From assembly GCA_003415625.1 (NCBI GenBank), contig PYIU01000005.1, positions 5,001-69,000 of the forward strand: DNA of 64,000 nucleotides, written 5' to 3'. Numbering within the stretch: the first letter of the stretch is position 1; each line of letters begins with the position of its first letter. The position numbers were made by a program, and so were the translations under genes. This document shows, one piece after another, positions 33,764 through 46,319 of this stretch. A model generated the notes under the pieces. The model searched no databases. It saw only the letters and a program-made list of their open reading frames with translations, and had not been told where the DNA came from. Origin of the DNA: Aquanectria penicillioides (taxonomy: Eukaryota > Ascomycota > Sordariomycetes > Hypocreales > Nectriaceae).

Positions 33764-35962
33764 ATAAACGGGAACCTTGAAAGGAGGAAAAGAGTAAGTT
33801 CAGCTCTTGATAGAAACTTCATCATTGACACATTTGAAAGTGTTATTGCTAGACTAAAGAGGTCGAGTAGGCCACTGACGAAGCGTTTGGGCTCCACCTG
33901 CATATGTGCCCGAGGAGACAGTAGAGTTGAGGTGGGTTGGCTTGGCACCATTCTCAACCCAGTCAATCATGATATTCATGTTGTTTTCAGGATAGGGACC
34001 AGGCTGAAGAGTGTTAGTGCCACAACGGGTAGCGCCAGAGATCAGGTAAAACAGGTACCGCTCCTGCAGGGCTTTTTGGGCATCTGATTGGGATAGGTTC
34101 GGATACATAATCGAACGCACAGACTGCCAATAGTGCACCGACGACACAGCTGGGATACTGGGTTAAGATTCGCCATGCTAGTGCAGTAACTTGCCTCCAT
34201 GGTTCTTAAATGTGCTCAGGTCGGGCCAAGTAGTCTGCAGACTGTCATAGTACCGAACCATGCCAATGTTCATCCAATCAATCAATGTATCCTATGTAGC
34301 GTTATCAATGTTCGGGAGTGTATCGAGATCCAAAAGCTCAACAGATTTCACGGCCCACTCGCCGCTAGTATCAGGGATGTTGAGTTCCCATTTACTAGTC
34401 TCGTTGTTGTAGACTGTATCGGCATCTGAAAGCTGAGCAGCAATTTGCAACGAGAGATAAGCTTGCTGGCCTTAGGAGTTGTGGAGACCATCATAAAAAG
34501 CCTGAGCAACGGCGAGTTCTTCAGCAGACACAGTGCCATTCTGTTCGGGTTGACAACTGGTTGGGCTACCCTGTGCCTGACGCTTGCTGAAACCATACCC
34601 AAGCGACGTGCTTGTTTCGGCCGCACAGTAGTAAGATTCTCCAATAATGGATTTTAGGTCGAATTTCAGCTTGCAGAGATCTGACCGGGATACAACGCCA
34701 TCTTTCCTTCCGTCAAGATGATCGCAGGCCTCGATAGTTGTATTCACAATCTTGTCCAATTTCACGCGGGGGCACCCCTTTTTACCTGCTTGGGATTGGT
34801 CCACCCAGGTAAGGCAAGGGGAACTTAAAAGCAGCCTAGCCCCGCGGCTCTTGAATAAACCTGGGCCGCGACCGGAGCGCGAGATCCCCCGCAGTTTCCC
34901 CAGCTATAAATCCTAGGTACGATGGCATGCTGTTCCTATAGGGGCCGATCGGTAGCATAGCCATCACTAGCAGAAGTAGGAGATAAAAGGCGGTTAGTAT
35001 GTACTGGACTGTAAGAGGCATAACTGGTGTCTAACCAACTCTGATCTATAGAGATAAATAGGGGCTAAAATAGGGGCCAGTAAGCAATAGTATAGGGGTT
35101 TTCATCCAATATCTTGTATGTATGGTTTTTCCTCTATTGGAAATAGTATAGAAACACTGCCTATCCTACAATCTGCAGACTATTACTAAATAAATAAATA
35201 TTATCCAATTTACATGGAGGGGGTAGTAGCTAAGAGTTCGCTCGACGATAGCTGGGAAAACGCGGAGAACTTGCTGTTGACCAAACCGAAAGGCCGGGCA
35301 TCCGGTGATAGCACCATCGTATTCTTCACCCCAGCGCTGGATTTGGCTTATGCCTTCTCGACCGCCGTTGGAGCAGCCTTCATAGTACGTGTAGATCTTG
35401 TTGACTCCATAGATGCCCTTGGTAATGTATTTGCCAACCTTTGTCATTTCTCCAAGTGCCTGGTATCCAAATATATACGTCGCATCCCAGTTGATTGACC
35501 CGTTTCCGTACAGCAATTTCTCATCGTCGCTGTAGTTAAAGGCATCATAGCCTGCATCCGTGATGCCAGAAGCAGATCTATAGGCAAGGCCGCCAGTTGA
35601 ATCAGTGCTGAGGGAGAAGCCACCTCCACCGGAAACATAGAAGCGGTTCTCAAAGTTAAAAGGGCTTGGGAATGCGTAGTTGGGAACTACCTTATCGCCC
35701 TTGCTGTCATGAATGTAGACCACAGTGACGTTGCAGTAACTATGATCGCACCGCTGCTGGTGGCGCCACCCATTCCTCCACTAATTGTAGCATTGTACAC
35801 AGCATTCGCAGTCACAGACGACGGGATCACATCAATGCCCAGAGGAGTTCCATTCGACGGCAAAGAGTTTTGTATCTAAGAGACGGTGCACATCTGTGCA
35901 AGGCTCGTGGCGCCGGCAGAAGTTGCCAGAGCAGCCGTAGCAACGGCCAACTTTCGTCGGAT
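33764..35962 (-). pseudogene. tannase/feruloyl esterase remnant
   Basis: A secreted serine esterase family. Read from 35962, RRKLAVATAALATSA is the signal peptide, but the codon before it is ATC where ATG is expected. A stop lies in CTVSxIQ, and a frameshift near 35745 precedes the main block. The nucleophile motif GCSNGG is retained (about 35370). After SYYPP near 35215 the protein is broken by an insertion and resumes at VKLDKIVNTTIEACDH (about 34765). Many disabling changes follow. These include a Trp codon turned to TAG in the HWHGES motif and TAG/TGA at two Trp positions in the C-terminus (about 33872 and 33812). The usual final PVY is at about 33770. At least eight lesions. Confidence 0.8.
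34830..35195. mobile_element. non-coding insertion inside the tannase remnant
   Basis: The insert separates two parts of tannase that are contiguous in relatives. Both flanks carry a version of the same stretch: TGTAAATTGGATAATATT at the left of the minus-strand reading and GTGAAATTGGACAAGATTG after it. The interior is AT-rich with repeated CCCCTAT motifs. No terminal repeats were identified, so the element type is unknown. Confidence 0.4.
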
Positions 35963-36916
35963 GGTGAATAAGTTAAATGAGTGTTTAGAATGATAGGAAG
36001 TTTGGTTTATGAAAAAGCTCAGCAGCCTGGGCGGCTATATGGACTATATATTTAGCATCTTAACACCAGAGGCGAGGGCCTATGCATGTGTGGCACGCAT
36101 TCTCAATCAGGGAGTATGTCAAAATGGATAATGGTTTGGTGGATGCTAACCGGAATGGCCAAATTGAGAAACTGTGGTGCTTCTTCGAACGTCATCTCCG
36201 GGAGCTGCTGTGAAAGTGAAAGCGGAGTGGGACCAATTTGAGCCGATACCCGAAATGAAGGGATGGATTGGATCGAATGCTCCTGAACTGGTAAAGAAGC
36301 TCGACCAAAGCTTTGGCCAGGCCGATTAAGGAGCTGACGCATGCAAACCTGCCGGCAGATCTGATTGTGGGGACAAAGCTTTTTATACGCGTATTCTTTG
36401 GCATACGTGTATGTTTTTGAGAGTTTTGATCCTTCCAAGACATAAGAGACAACATTGAAAGATATCATGAGAATGTCTGGTAATGCCATGGAATGTGTTC
36501 AGAACAAAGCCAGAGCCAGGTATATCTACTGTAATTCGCTTCTGGTGGTGAAGTTAATGTTGAATTTGGCGAGATACCTCTCATTGATTGCATTGAATTA
36601 CCACCTGAAACGATGAGGGCTTTGTTGGTGTTACGGGCAGGATGAGAGCAGATATGTATTTGTGGAAGACCTGGCGAATGCAAACAGATCGCAACTGGTA
36701 ATACAATGACCACAATGACAGACGTAGCTATACGAAGTAAATCGAACGCATGTGCGTAGTGAAGTATATGACTCTCCGGCTTTCTTTGCAGTTGGAGGAT
36801 TGCCTACAGCACAGCATCAAATTTTGGAATGGGTTCGACTTTTTCCTTTTTCTAAATCTTACAAATCTTAAGTGGTTTTTTGTTCCTGACCCAATTCTAA
36901 TCTTCCATATATCTAG
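35963..36916. other. unassigned stretch
   Basis: About 950 bp. Two minus-strand frames (36489-36103 and 36713-36465) are long enough to notice but show no domain and are low in conserved-looking motifs. Probably non-coding or very old remnants. Confidence 0.3.
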
Positions 36917-37338
36917 CTAATAGACTGTATTCAGGGCCTTGAACCATGCTTTGAATAGAGCGACGCTCTTAGTCGAGGCAACAGACATTGTCCCCCACCC
37001 TTCCCCGACATATTGCACAGCAGCGCTGTTGACTCTGCTAACTAGCCAGTAGGTTAAATTGCCACCGTTGGGGTTGTCAGTCTTGATGAAATTGGCCCAA
37101 TAAGCGCTTTGGGATACCAGACATCTGACTCGATAATGGCACCAACAATAAGCCCTTTGGTCAAAGGACTGCTGACAATGTGATAGGCCGCAGCGGACAC
37201 TGCCGATTGGCCCATGACGGTGATTTGACCAGGGTCCCCGCCGAAAGCCTCGATGTTCTCATGGATCCAATTCAAAGCGGCTTGCTGGTCCAGCATTCCC
37301 CAGTTGCCAGAGCTGTTCGTGCCGTAGGTCTCCTTCAT
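36917..37338 (-). pseudogene. type-B carboxylesterase, internally deleted and truncated
   Basis: The block from 37338 encodes [20 protein letters not shown] and [19 protein letters not shown], the segment leading to the catalytic serine. The elbow reads GQSAVSAA, with Val for the usual Gly. After SDVWYPK (about 37110) the text jumps to [14 protein letters not shown] and WGTMSVASTKSVALFKAW, the extreme C-terminus of the family, ending at TAG 36919-36917. The catalytic acid and His regions between are missing, as is the N-terminal third. The junction also shifts the frame. Confidence 0.75.
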
Positions 37339-38092
37339 CTCTGCAGAGAGCCATGGGTGAGCTAACCTGTCTAATCGTAGAGTGCGGCATTAACTGACCA
37401 TGATGACAGAGTTACGGCTCCAAGAAACATTGTGGAAATGCCGCATAATGGAGTAATGGACAGAGAGAAGAGATAATAAGGAGTCCTTTGCCACAGGATT
37501 AGTGAAATGTAATATTGACTGCACGCGCGAGATTTAACGGAATTCTGCTGGGTTATCGACGTGTTAATATGGGTGTATCAAAGCACACACACTAGTGACG
37601 ACGACTGCGCTTTTGGTGGTGAAAGTATGATTCATACCGACCGTAGTATTATACACGGTATAATTAGAGGAATACAAAGACGTATATTGGCCGAGAATTT
37701 CCAGTGAGTTTCCTCGCCAAAGTGCAAGTTGTTTGTATGTGAAAAGGCTATGAGGTCACCAATACCATTTTCCGATGAAACACGACGCATGGCATTGAAT
37801 AGTTTCGAGGCCTCAGTCACTGCCCATGAAACGGCGAACGAACAAGTTTCTATTGCTGTGGTCTCGGCCCAACGCCAGTTGGATACGGGTGGGTATTCGC
37901 AAATGTGACCAAATGCTTGTAGACCTTGGCCCACTCATCGCGCTAGCCCCGACTACTCGCACAAGGGCAGCTAGGTGATCCCTGCAATTATCTGCTCTGG
38001 GGAAGACTCATCGACAAGCATCGCGGTTGATTAAATTCCTATTGGCCAACACTCGAGGTATGGTGCAGAGGTAGCATTTGATCCACTGCCGC
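37339..38092. other. intergenic, no gene supported
   Basis: About 750 bp. A minus-strand frame at 37934-37632 looks weakly coding-like but shows no recognisable domain. Confidence 0.35.
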
Positions 38093-38094
38093 TA

Positions 38095-38362
38095 CAAGGG
38101 GGCCTGTTCCCCGTGAATGTACCAAAAAAAAAGTAACTTGCTCTGTAACTAAAGTTTATAGTGTAAGGTATCTTAGGTATTTTTTTGCTGACTCATCCCT
38201 GTCAGAAAAATTTAGAAACCCCAAGAGAAGATACCTCAACTAGCGTACAAATTTACGTGCAGCGCTAGGTCACTTTTTTTTTTTTTTTGGCAAATCAATA
38301 ACCCCCCCGTGACTGTGGTACCTACATTCACGGGGAACAGGTCGGTTTTAAGACCCCCCTTG
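38095..38362. mobile_element. MITE-like element with TA target duplication
   Basis: The 268-bp element starts CAAGGGGG and ends CCCCCCTTG, and TA flanks both ends (38093-38094, 38363-38364). Further in, CCTGTTCCCCGTGAATGTA on the left is mirrored by the same sequence inverted near 38321-38341. The interior is non-coding and contains A9 and T16 runs. TIRs plus a TA duplication are the hallmark of Tc1/mariner-derived MITEs. Confidence 0.7.
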
Positions 38363-38364
38363 TA

Positions 38365-39130
38365 ATGTTTTATCCGTCCTTTCCCTCATCCATCTCTTGA
38401 TGCCCAGGCAGATTAAACCTACTTTCCTTTAGTTAGAATATCGGGGAATTGAAGCTGGTCAAGTGTGGCGATATGCCGCCCGAGAATGATCCTTTGAGCC
38501 GATGTAACTTTGTCCCCAGACTCTGCATGGGTTATCGTTGGATGCCAAGTCGGCATACTCGGCAGATGGTATTGGGGTGGACCTTGTTGAACTCCACATC
38601 CCTGTGCACATGTTGATAATGGCGCTAAATTTAGCAGAGATGTTGATCGGGGCCTCCTTGTGCATTCTATTCTTTTACTTGTGATGCGACACTGGGCTAA
38701 CGGCTTAATGGTAAAATAAGTCGAGAGTGGGGAATGTAGTCCGCGAATTAGCAAGGACAAGAGGATTCTAAACAGCCCAACCTGCTCTTGAGGTAAATGA
38801 GTCAATTGCCGGGAATGAGTCGATATTTTATAACAACTCAATGGTGGCAAATTCATGGATTGCATTGTTTCTGAACAACCTAGTCGAGAACCATTCAGTC
38901 ACACGCCTCTCGATGGACTGACGATCAACTAGGAAATGTGACAGGAAAATTCCAACGACATCGAGCACTGGAATTTCCTTCCTGCAATGAAAACATGCCA
39001 CAACAAACTCTGATATTGAGCTAATATTAGAACGACCTTGAGTAATAACAATATAAAAATGGCAGTTCTTCCTAACATAACTCGTTGGGAACATCACCAT
39101 GAGATCTGTTCGGTTTATGCGCATCATGAA
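38365..39130. other. intergenic, no gene seen
   Basis: About 770 bp between the MITE-like element and the 3' end of the receptor gene. Frames on the minus strand lack recognisable features. Confidence 0.4.
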
Positions 39131-40390
39131 CTAATTCAGCTTCGCTCTCATTATCCATTTCTTGATTGTCCACTGGTTGTCATCAATGTCTGCGCAAGGA
39201 CGAGGTAGCTGTTTTGAGTCGCCATGGGGTACATTCGAGCGGTAGGACACCATCTCATGGTTTCTGGTGCCTGACGTGGTATAGGAGGTGCCAGATTCAG
39301 ACTTGCTCCGGAAATATGGTGCAAGGGACGGCAAGCATGCAATGATAATGCCAATGTTGGCGTCGAGGGCACACCACAATTCTATTGACACGTTAGAAAA
39401 AAGTCGCCCGAGCAAAGCCTACACACCTACCGACTAGGCTGAGCGAATATGTATGGTCGTCTTCATTTTGGTTTACTTGTAATGCCGCGAAGCGGAGGGT
39501 GCAAAATGTAATGTTGATAGCTCCAAGTAGGAAGATTCCGCAAAGACCTATTTTTTGTTTCGACTTTATCTGAAGTCCAGGAAGAATGAGCCAAGGAATG
39601 GCAAAAACTGATTCGAATTAGCGAGCCGCAAGGTTGAACTAGTTTCACCAGCTTGTGCTCACTGAGGAGATCACCGAAAAAATGCAGGGCCCAGGCGACC
39701 TGAACAGAGATGATCATAAAGTCTTTCGGGCATGCTTGGCTTTGATCCAGAGTCCTAGGTCTCGTTAGTTGTTCAATTTTTGATTGCTGGAGCTGGGTGA
39801 GTCAAAACTGACCAAACTCGAGATGCGGGGAGGCAAGACAGCATGTAATGGAGAATGCTTGTGATGTAAGCAAGAACCACGTAAACAATTGTAATCCAGA
39901 GACACATCCTCTCCTTTCGCATTGTTACTGGGAACAATTGAACATATACCGATAGGAGGGTTGCTTTGCAAAGATAAAATGAAGAAATAAATGATAAATT
40001 AGCAAACCACCAAAGCTGGCCTGGTTAGCAATATGGCATCATGTAGGAATCGAGGAAAGCTACCTTGGAGAAGAGAGACATTTGTTCCGCGGTTCCGTTG
40101 TAACCCTGGAGATCTGTTAAGATCCAAGGCTCCATTAATCCCATAGAGACGAATTTGATATCGATCGAAGAGGTGATGATCCCGCATACCCATGCACCCA
40201 TGATGAAATAGTCGCCCGACAAGAGCCGCTTCTTCTGGATCCCTAAACGTAGATAGAGGCGGGCAGCAATCAAACCTCCAGCAATACCTAACAGGGTCCA
40301 TTCTGGCACCTAAAAACGATTAGTCCGTGAAACGATAGTGTCCAGCTGACGCACCAAAAGACCAGCAGGGCCTGGAGGAGGAACGCCCAT
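39131..40390 (-). CDS. rhodopsin-like / PTH11-type seven-TM membrane protein, intact
   Basis: A plasma-membrane protein of the fungal rhodopsin-domain family (PTH11-related GPCR-like), 334 residues. Six exons (40390-40355, 40309-40064, 40015-39813, 39754-39663, 39607-39431, 39381-39131) give 1,005 coding bases. All five introns are 45-58 bp with consistent phases. The start MGVPPPGP is typical of the family. About seven hydrophobic segments follow, with the extracellular cysteine after QSQAC, the WALHFFGDLL helix, and a polar C-terminal tail of about 55 residues. No CFEM domain is present. Ligand and downstream pathway unknown. No damage seen. Confidence 0.85.
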
Positions 40391-42438
40391 CTTGGGGCCT
40401 CTGTATGACAGTGGTTGTCTCGAACCCAAGAAGATGCAAGAGTTGGAAAATTCTGGCCCATTTCTTTTCAAAACCTGTCCATGCGTCTTGACTTAATAAA
40501 CACGACTCGCAATTATACGAATGCGGGGTTATGGGGGAATTCAAAAGTTTGTCCCCACTTTATAAACACTGCACACGGCGAGACACGAAATCGTGGCGAC
40601 GTGTGACAACCGTTTCATTCCAGAGAGGTCGTTCACTACCCAGAATAGAATTTAATCTAAACTTTAGTATAAGCCCAAGTGCCATGTTCTAGATCATTGT
40701 CGGGTTGGACTGGACGTAAATACCGATACGGGTTAGCATGCAAACAAGGGCATCTGGGCTCGTATTAGATACTAGCGTAGCTATCCATATCATCTTCCAA
40801 AGCCCGGTGCGCTGATTTTGGTCTGATCCCAAGTGGCTTCAAGGGATTCGGGATCGCTATTGCTCGTGCATTTAGTCACTTCTTCTTGCACCAAGCTGTA
40901 AACTCGATAACCTTGAAAATATGATTAGGATACAAATCGTTAAGGTTAAATTTCTTAGGCTACCATGATGGCCACCATTGGAAATCTATCCAGCACTAAC
41001 TGAAATTGCAGCTCAAATCTCTATTACTCAACCTACTATCTTCCCTAGCACACTCGTTCCACAGGCAAGACTGGGGTTCTCGCCTGATAAATCGGATGCA
41101 CTGCCTAGACCTAATCATAGGCTACTTCAATGTTGAATGAGATTGCAAACCTTTGAGTGGCTTGATAGTTTTCCGCAAAGTTGCGCAAGATTTCAACCCA
41201 CGACACCATAGCATAGAGAGTAAGGGACGAAATTCTCTCACTTATGCAATTGAATCCTGAATACTGTGAGCACGGATGGACTCACCATGCCGGGATGGCC
41301 TACCGGTTCTACTAATCACGTGCTGATTAAAGGTTGCTGACCAGTACTCATAGCGAAAGCATAGTCAGGATATGGGTTTATAGGAAGGATATCGTTCTCT
41401 AGGGATAAGGCACGTGCATAGAAGGGTTCTAGATACAAAAATGAAGGGAAGCATACATGGGGGTGGATGCATTCAGAACCATGAAAAGTGTTTGTCCAGC
41501 ACAATGAATTCAATCTCTGGAGCGAGTGCTAGTAGACGACTATGTCTTGAGATTGCAAGTAAACTAACGACATAGTAACTCTGAGATCTCGAACAAACTG
41601 GTGTTTTTAGGTTATGGAGTGCGCACTGCATTGCAAATGCGAAATACTTACTTCATCGCGTACAAGACGTAAGACGCGAATGCAATCAAATGATAAAAAA
41701 GTGAACAATAAAATCGAATCAAATGAAGGCAAGTAAAGAATATCGGATCAATAGAATCATTGCCTCTAGGACGGTATTGGACCTAGGAGTTCGGTGCGAT
41801 ACGCGGCCCAAATTGGCTGATCAACTATTCATAAGCCTTAGGTAGCAGATCTTAAATATACTCCGTATAGTGGCAATCATTTCTAAGCTTAGGGTCGACC
41901 GTTGGCAGACCAAAAGCCCTACAACATTTGGGGCGCAGCATATGTATAGAGGCTAGTCAAGCTTACGTCTACAACCGGAAATCTATACTTTGGCAGCGAC
42001 TAGTAAGCTTCTAAATGCTGACAAACCCAGTAACGGAGTTCCATCGGAATCGCCATTTCTGGAGGGAAGTGCTGACGGGAGGCTTGACTTGGGTTGCTGC
42101 GCCCCAACACCACGCAGGGGCGGCCGAAGACCAAAACAAATAAGCTGAGTACAGGAAGGCTGAAGACACAAGCCACGGATTATCGGAAGCGTTGCACCCG
42201 AAGGCGCAGCGAGATTGATCATGCTAGAGAGCTTTACCATGCCATAGAAAATGATCGCGAAAATCATATATATAATATGATATCATGCTCTCAAATTATC
42301 ATCCCTCTTATCATCATCCTATCATCGCAACACCAACAACAACAACATCTTACAACAATCAATAGAGACACACTTCATCCACTTTGAACCATTTCGACTC
42401 AATTTTACAACTCTCTCAAACTTCAAACATCATTCAAA
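40391..42438. other. 2-kb gene-free region; promoter of cupredoxin gene at right end
   Basis: No credible reading frame on either strand. Near the right end, ATATATATAATATGATAT (about 42265-42285) is a plausible TATA region, followed by CAA-rich and pyrimidine-rich leader sequence up to the ATG at 42439. Confidence 0.45.
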
Positions 42439-42999
42439 ATGTTCTCCTTCAAAACTGTCTCTGCCGCCCTCCTCCTTGTCGCCAGCGTTTCTGCTGTACC
42501 CACTCCTACCTATGTCGACACCCCTGATGGAACTGTCGAGGTCACTGGTGTCACTCACACCATAGCCGTCGGCCGAGCTGGTCTCAACTTTGACCCCGAC
42601 AATGTCGTTGCCGCAGTTGGCGACGTTGTCGAATGGCACTTCCTTCCTATGAACCATTCTGTTGCAGAGGCCGACTTTAATTCTCCCTGTGTCCCTTCTG
42701 AAAGTGGAAACGGCCTTTTTGCTGGCTTTAACTTTTTCACCACCGAGAACCAGGCTCCCAATGTCTTCGAGGCCGTCATTATTGACGATAGCCGACCTCT
42801 TTGGTACTACTGCCCCCAGACCAAGGGTGACCACTGCCAAAAGGGCATGGTTGGTGTGATCAACCAGAACTTCGACGACCAGGAGCACAGCTTGGCCAAG
42901 TTCCGAGCTCTTGCTGCTGGCACTGGCCCCTCTATCTCTCCACCCTACGTTCAGGGTGGCGCTGTCATCCCCAACCCCAACCCCAACAGTGGTCTATAA
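42439..42999 (+). CDS. secreted cupredoxin-like protein, intact
   Basis: A 186-residue extracellular protein encoded by one exon. A clear signal peptide (residues about 1-19, ending SVSA) precedes a cupredoxin fold of the serine-rich extracellular type. The blue-copper ligand pattern is visible: His in PMNHSV, Cys in WYYCPQ, His in GDHCQ and Met in KGMVG. The tail is Pro/Asn-rich. Codon use is biased towards C-ending codons, unlike the neighbours, suggesting strong expression. Context AAAATG is favourable. Function in copper binding is inferred; the biological role of this family is poorly known. Confidence 0.88.
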   Translation: MFSFKTVSAALLLVASVSAVPTPTYVDTPDGTVEVTGVTHTIAVGRAGLNFDPDNVVAAVGDVVEWHFLPMNHSVAEADFNSPCVPSESGNGLFAGFNFFTTENQAPNVFEAVIIDDSRPLWYYCPQTKGDHCQKGMVGVINQNFDDQEHSLAKFRALAAGTGPSISPPYVQGGAVIPNPNPNSGL

Positions 43000-43373
43000 A
43001 TGGAGATCGAGAATCTTTGGGAGTCTTCAAAGCAGGACTGAAATAGAATGGCGAACTGTTTTTCACATGGCATAGCGATGGATGCAATGGTGAATGGGAT
43101 TCATAAGCTGCATTTAGAATGATTTTTACTTAGATAACTTCAATACATGGCTCAATAGAACTGCATTTTATCACCTTACTTTCATAATATCTTGAGGCTT
43201 TAATCTGTTCGGATTCAATTTGAGTGAACAATAAGGAGAACTGTTGAAGGTGTGTGATTGGGGAAAGATATTGAGAAAGCAGATACAATTACTGGATCGT
43301 GTTTTAACATGGCTCCAAGATCTTTAATACGCTTTTAAATCAGAAGACGGAAGTAGAATGAATTGAGCAATAA
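43000..43373. other. intergenic between convergent genes
   Basis: About 370 bp of AT-rich 3' flanks. No gene supported. Confidence 0.5.
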
Positions 43374-45239
43374 TCAACCATCAATCTTAAAAGATATCGA
43401 AGTGTTATAACAGCCACCATCAAGATAATTTCCTGTAATGTTTTTGACAGCAACATCTTTGCCAAATTCAAGGATCAAGCCACTGTGTGAATCTTCTGCA
43501 TCAAATGGAACCCAACCTACGATATCTGATAGGGTCGAAGGGCTCTTTAGGAAGGCTAAGATGTAATCTTGCATGGTCTCAGAGGTCTTAACTTCTAGGT
43601 CTGGGATATCACCCATATCCAAGGGATAACTGCCAAAGATCATCAAAAGGTCAGACCAATGAAAAGCACCCAGATATGGAACAGGGCTTATGTTTGAAAA
43701 ATTTCCTAACCAAGAGTTAATTCAATGGTTCAGCGGTGCAATGGCCAAACTCACCCGCCCAGAGGTATCGGTAAGTGTCGAGTCCAAGTGACTTCCGTAG
43801 TGCAGAATCAGAGGAAGCCGCACAAACCCACTCTCCTTCAACAGATTCCGCTAGAGTGGAATTTTCAGATGCCCTCTCTCTTGCAGCATCGGACCGAATC
43901 GCGGGTCCCTTTGCGACTTGGCCTTTGAGATATCGCTCAGTTTCATCTGCAAAGATGTATTTTTCATCGGCTGCGATTATTAGCAGGACTTGTTGTCGTA
44001 AACATTTGGAAGACTTGCGTATATAGTTTGTGAATGCAATTGAAGGCGAGCCTTCGTAGCGATTGATGTATTCTTCAATTTGGACCCAAGATACTTGGCG
44101 CATACATTCAAGCTCGGCTTCGGAATCGTCGCCGTAGTTACAGCCGAGGGCCTTTGCAACGATGTCAAAGTCCTCGTAGACATCATCGGTAGTGCCAAGG
44201 TCTATTGTGACTGTAGGTGGCTGCGAAATAATTCCAAACTTCGAGGCAAGTGGTTTGTCTGGGAACGCCAACGTGTACAGATGCGTTAGTGCAGCACCCT
44301 GAGACTGACCCCAAAGCTACAACGCGTTAGAATAGCAAGCAGGCGGATTGAGATACAGACCATAATATTTTGTGGGTCGCCTCCAAAGAATTTGATATTT
44401 TCATAAATCCACTCTGTAGCAGCTCTTACATCGAGCAATGTGAGAGACGTTTCCTTCAGAGCTCTGGATTTGGGATCTAGACCAGTCAATACGATTGCCA
44501 ATTAGATACAGCAATACATACTCCCAAAAATATTTAGCCTGTAGTTTATAGTAACCACAATGTGTTCCTGCGAACGTGAAACCCACTGAGAAGGCAGTTG
44601 AGAAGGAACATCAATCCCACCAGTCACTCCACCTCCACCGGTTATGAAGAGTGCAACCGGTAGTTTTGAAGTTTGATCGGCATGGGCTGGCGTCCAGATG
44701 GCCAAAGACAGGCAGTCTTCTGCACTAGACCAAGCTGTTGACCCCTGGTCAAGGTACTCACCGAGGTTAAGAAGCAAGCTGGGCCGCGCATATTCGCTCC
44801 ACATGCTGCTCTGGGAGGAGACATACTGTGGACAGGCTACAAGGTATTTGGTCAGTTTGGATCGCGTAAAATAGCGTCTTGTGACAAACCTGGGCCTAGT
44901 CTTGTCGAGTCATACTTCCTATTCGACTTTTTGGGTTTTTGTGGAGGCATCCATCGCAAATCACCCACAGGGGGCTTCGAAACGATTAGAAAGACGGGGT
45001 GCAGCGGGACGGAAATCACTTACTTGAGCAAAAGGAATTCTCAAAAACTGACGAACATTCGGGTACGTATCGTTGAGCATCCCAATAAATACTCCTGTCT
45101 CGGTTTCAACAGTGAGATTGGCCCAGGTAGACACCGAGCGTGCCGGCTCCCATGACAAATTCGCGTACAAGGGCGCCGAACTTTGCGCAGAGGTAATGGC
45201 CATGAAGGCCACCAATCTAGTCAAAGTTGTAGGAAGCAT
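43374..45239 (-). CDS. secreted type-B carboxylesterase/lipase, intact
   Basis: A secreted alpha/beta-hydrolase of 541 residues. Six exons (45239-45024, 44974-44890, 44836-44522, 44476-44361, 44316-43755, 43705-43374) total 1,626 bases with matching phases and introns of 44-53 bp. A signal peptide occupies about residues 1-20. EDCLSLAIWTP matches the carboxylesterase B signature 2. The nucleophile elbow is WGQSQGAA, with Gln where Ala is commoner. The catalytic His is in GAFHWSD near the start of the last exon. A Cys-rich C-terminus is present. It is an intact relative of the collapsed esterase at 37 kb. Substrate unknown. Confidence 0.87.
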
Positions 45240-46319
45240 TTCATAAATGATTAGATAAATAACTGTTTAGATTGGCTTTGTTATCAATCATTCAAATACC
45301 GGTATCAGCCTGGACTTTATACATCATGGCCAAGTTTACTCCTCACGTTCATGAGACGCCTGAGATCTAGTCGGGCCGAAAAACACCTGTTCTCATTGCA
45401 TGATCGTGGTTAAAGTCAGAATTGGTAAACGGAATTCAACTCTCAAATAAGATGGGGGCAAGGAGTTGACAGGGGTTACTACTCAGTCGGGTGATGAAAA
45501 GTATGCCGTAGCAACTTTTGAGGTTAGGCCTGGATGCATTGATCTTTCGATGTTGATTACGACGACTTTTATGGAGCTTCTCAAGTCCGGGGTTTCCAAT
45601 GCCCCCAGAGTGGCGACAGGGTGAGCCTGTGGTCACAGCATAACAACACCAAGGGATTGAAGATCCTGGTGAGCGGATCTACAGGGCATCGATTTGGTTG
45701 GGATATCCGGATAGCCAGACCTCACGGGAAGGACGTACACGCTCCAGAGATATTTCCAAACGGCTTATCAAGTGATTTTAATTTAAAAAAAAAACGCAGG
45801 CACTTTAGCCTCGGTAGCTATCGGGTGGAGGGGGGAAAGGAAACGTAATCTGATGCGTCGTGCGACGGCTATTCGGCGACATTGGATATATCTGGGCAGT
45901 GTGACATGGTCGTGACTTAAATAAGATGCATGCACGGATTGACAGGCAGAGAAGTAATAGCAGTTGTATTAGCCCTTTGAAACAGCAAGTAGATCCCGAT
46001 GCGTAGCTGATGCCAGCCACACCCAGCATGTTCAGAATCATTGATCCTCGAGATGGGGTTGCTTGACCTCATAGTTAAGAACTGGCACGGATTGAGCATG
46101 GCTCCATGTTGAAATTCAGTGTCGTCCATCAATATGCCGCGATATTTAAGAAAATTAGCAATACCGGTCTCCAATGCAAAGCATTGAATTTCCCTGACTC
46201 CCCTAATCAATGACCTATCTCGCACAAATTTGTTCAATTTATCCCTTTCCATTTAGCACATCATTTCTCCCTTGTCTTATGTCTTCACAAAGCAAAGTGT
46301 GCCCAGACTCAAAAGTTAC
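45240..46319. other. intergenic, no gene supported
   Basis: About 1.1 kb. It includes the promoter of the carboxylesterase at its left end and an A10 run near 45785. No coding sequence recognised. Confidence 0.4.

Noticed and set aside
35214..35498. Plus-strand frame within the tannase region
   Set aside because: It is antisense shadow of the tannase block carrying GCSNGG.
42430..42888. 152-codon minus-strand frame opposite the cupredoxin
   Set aside because: It is antisense to a strongly codon-biased, signal-peptide-bearing gene; long antisense frames are expected there.
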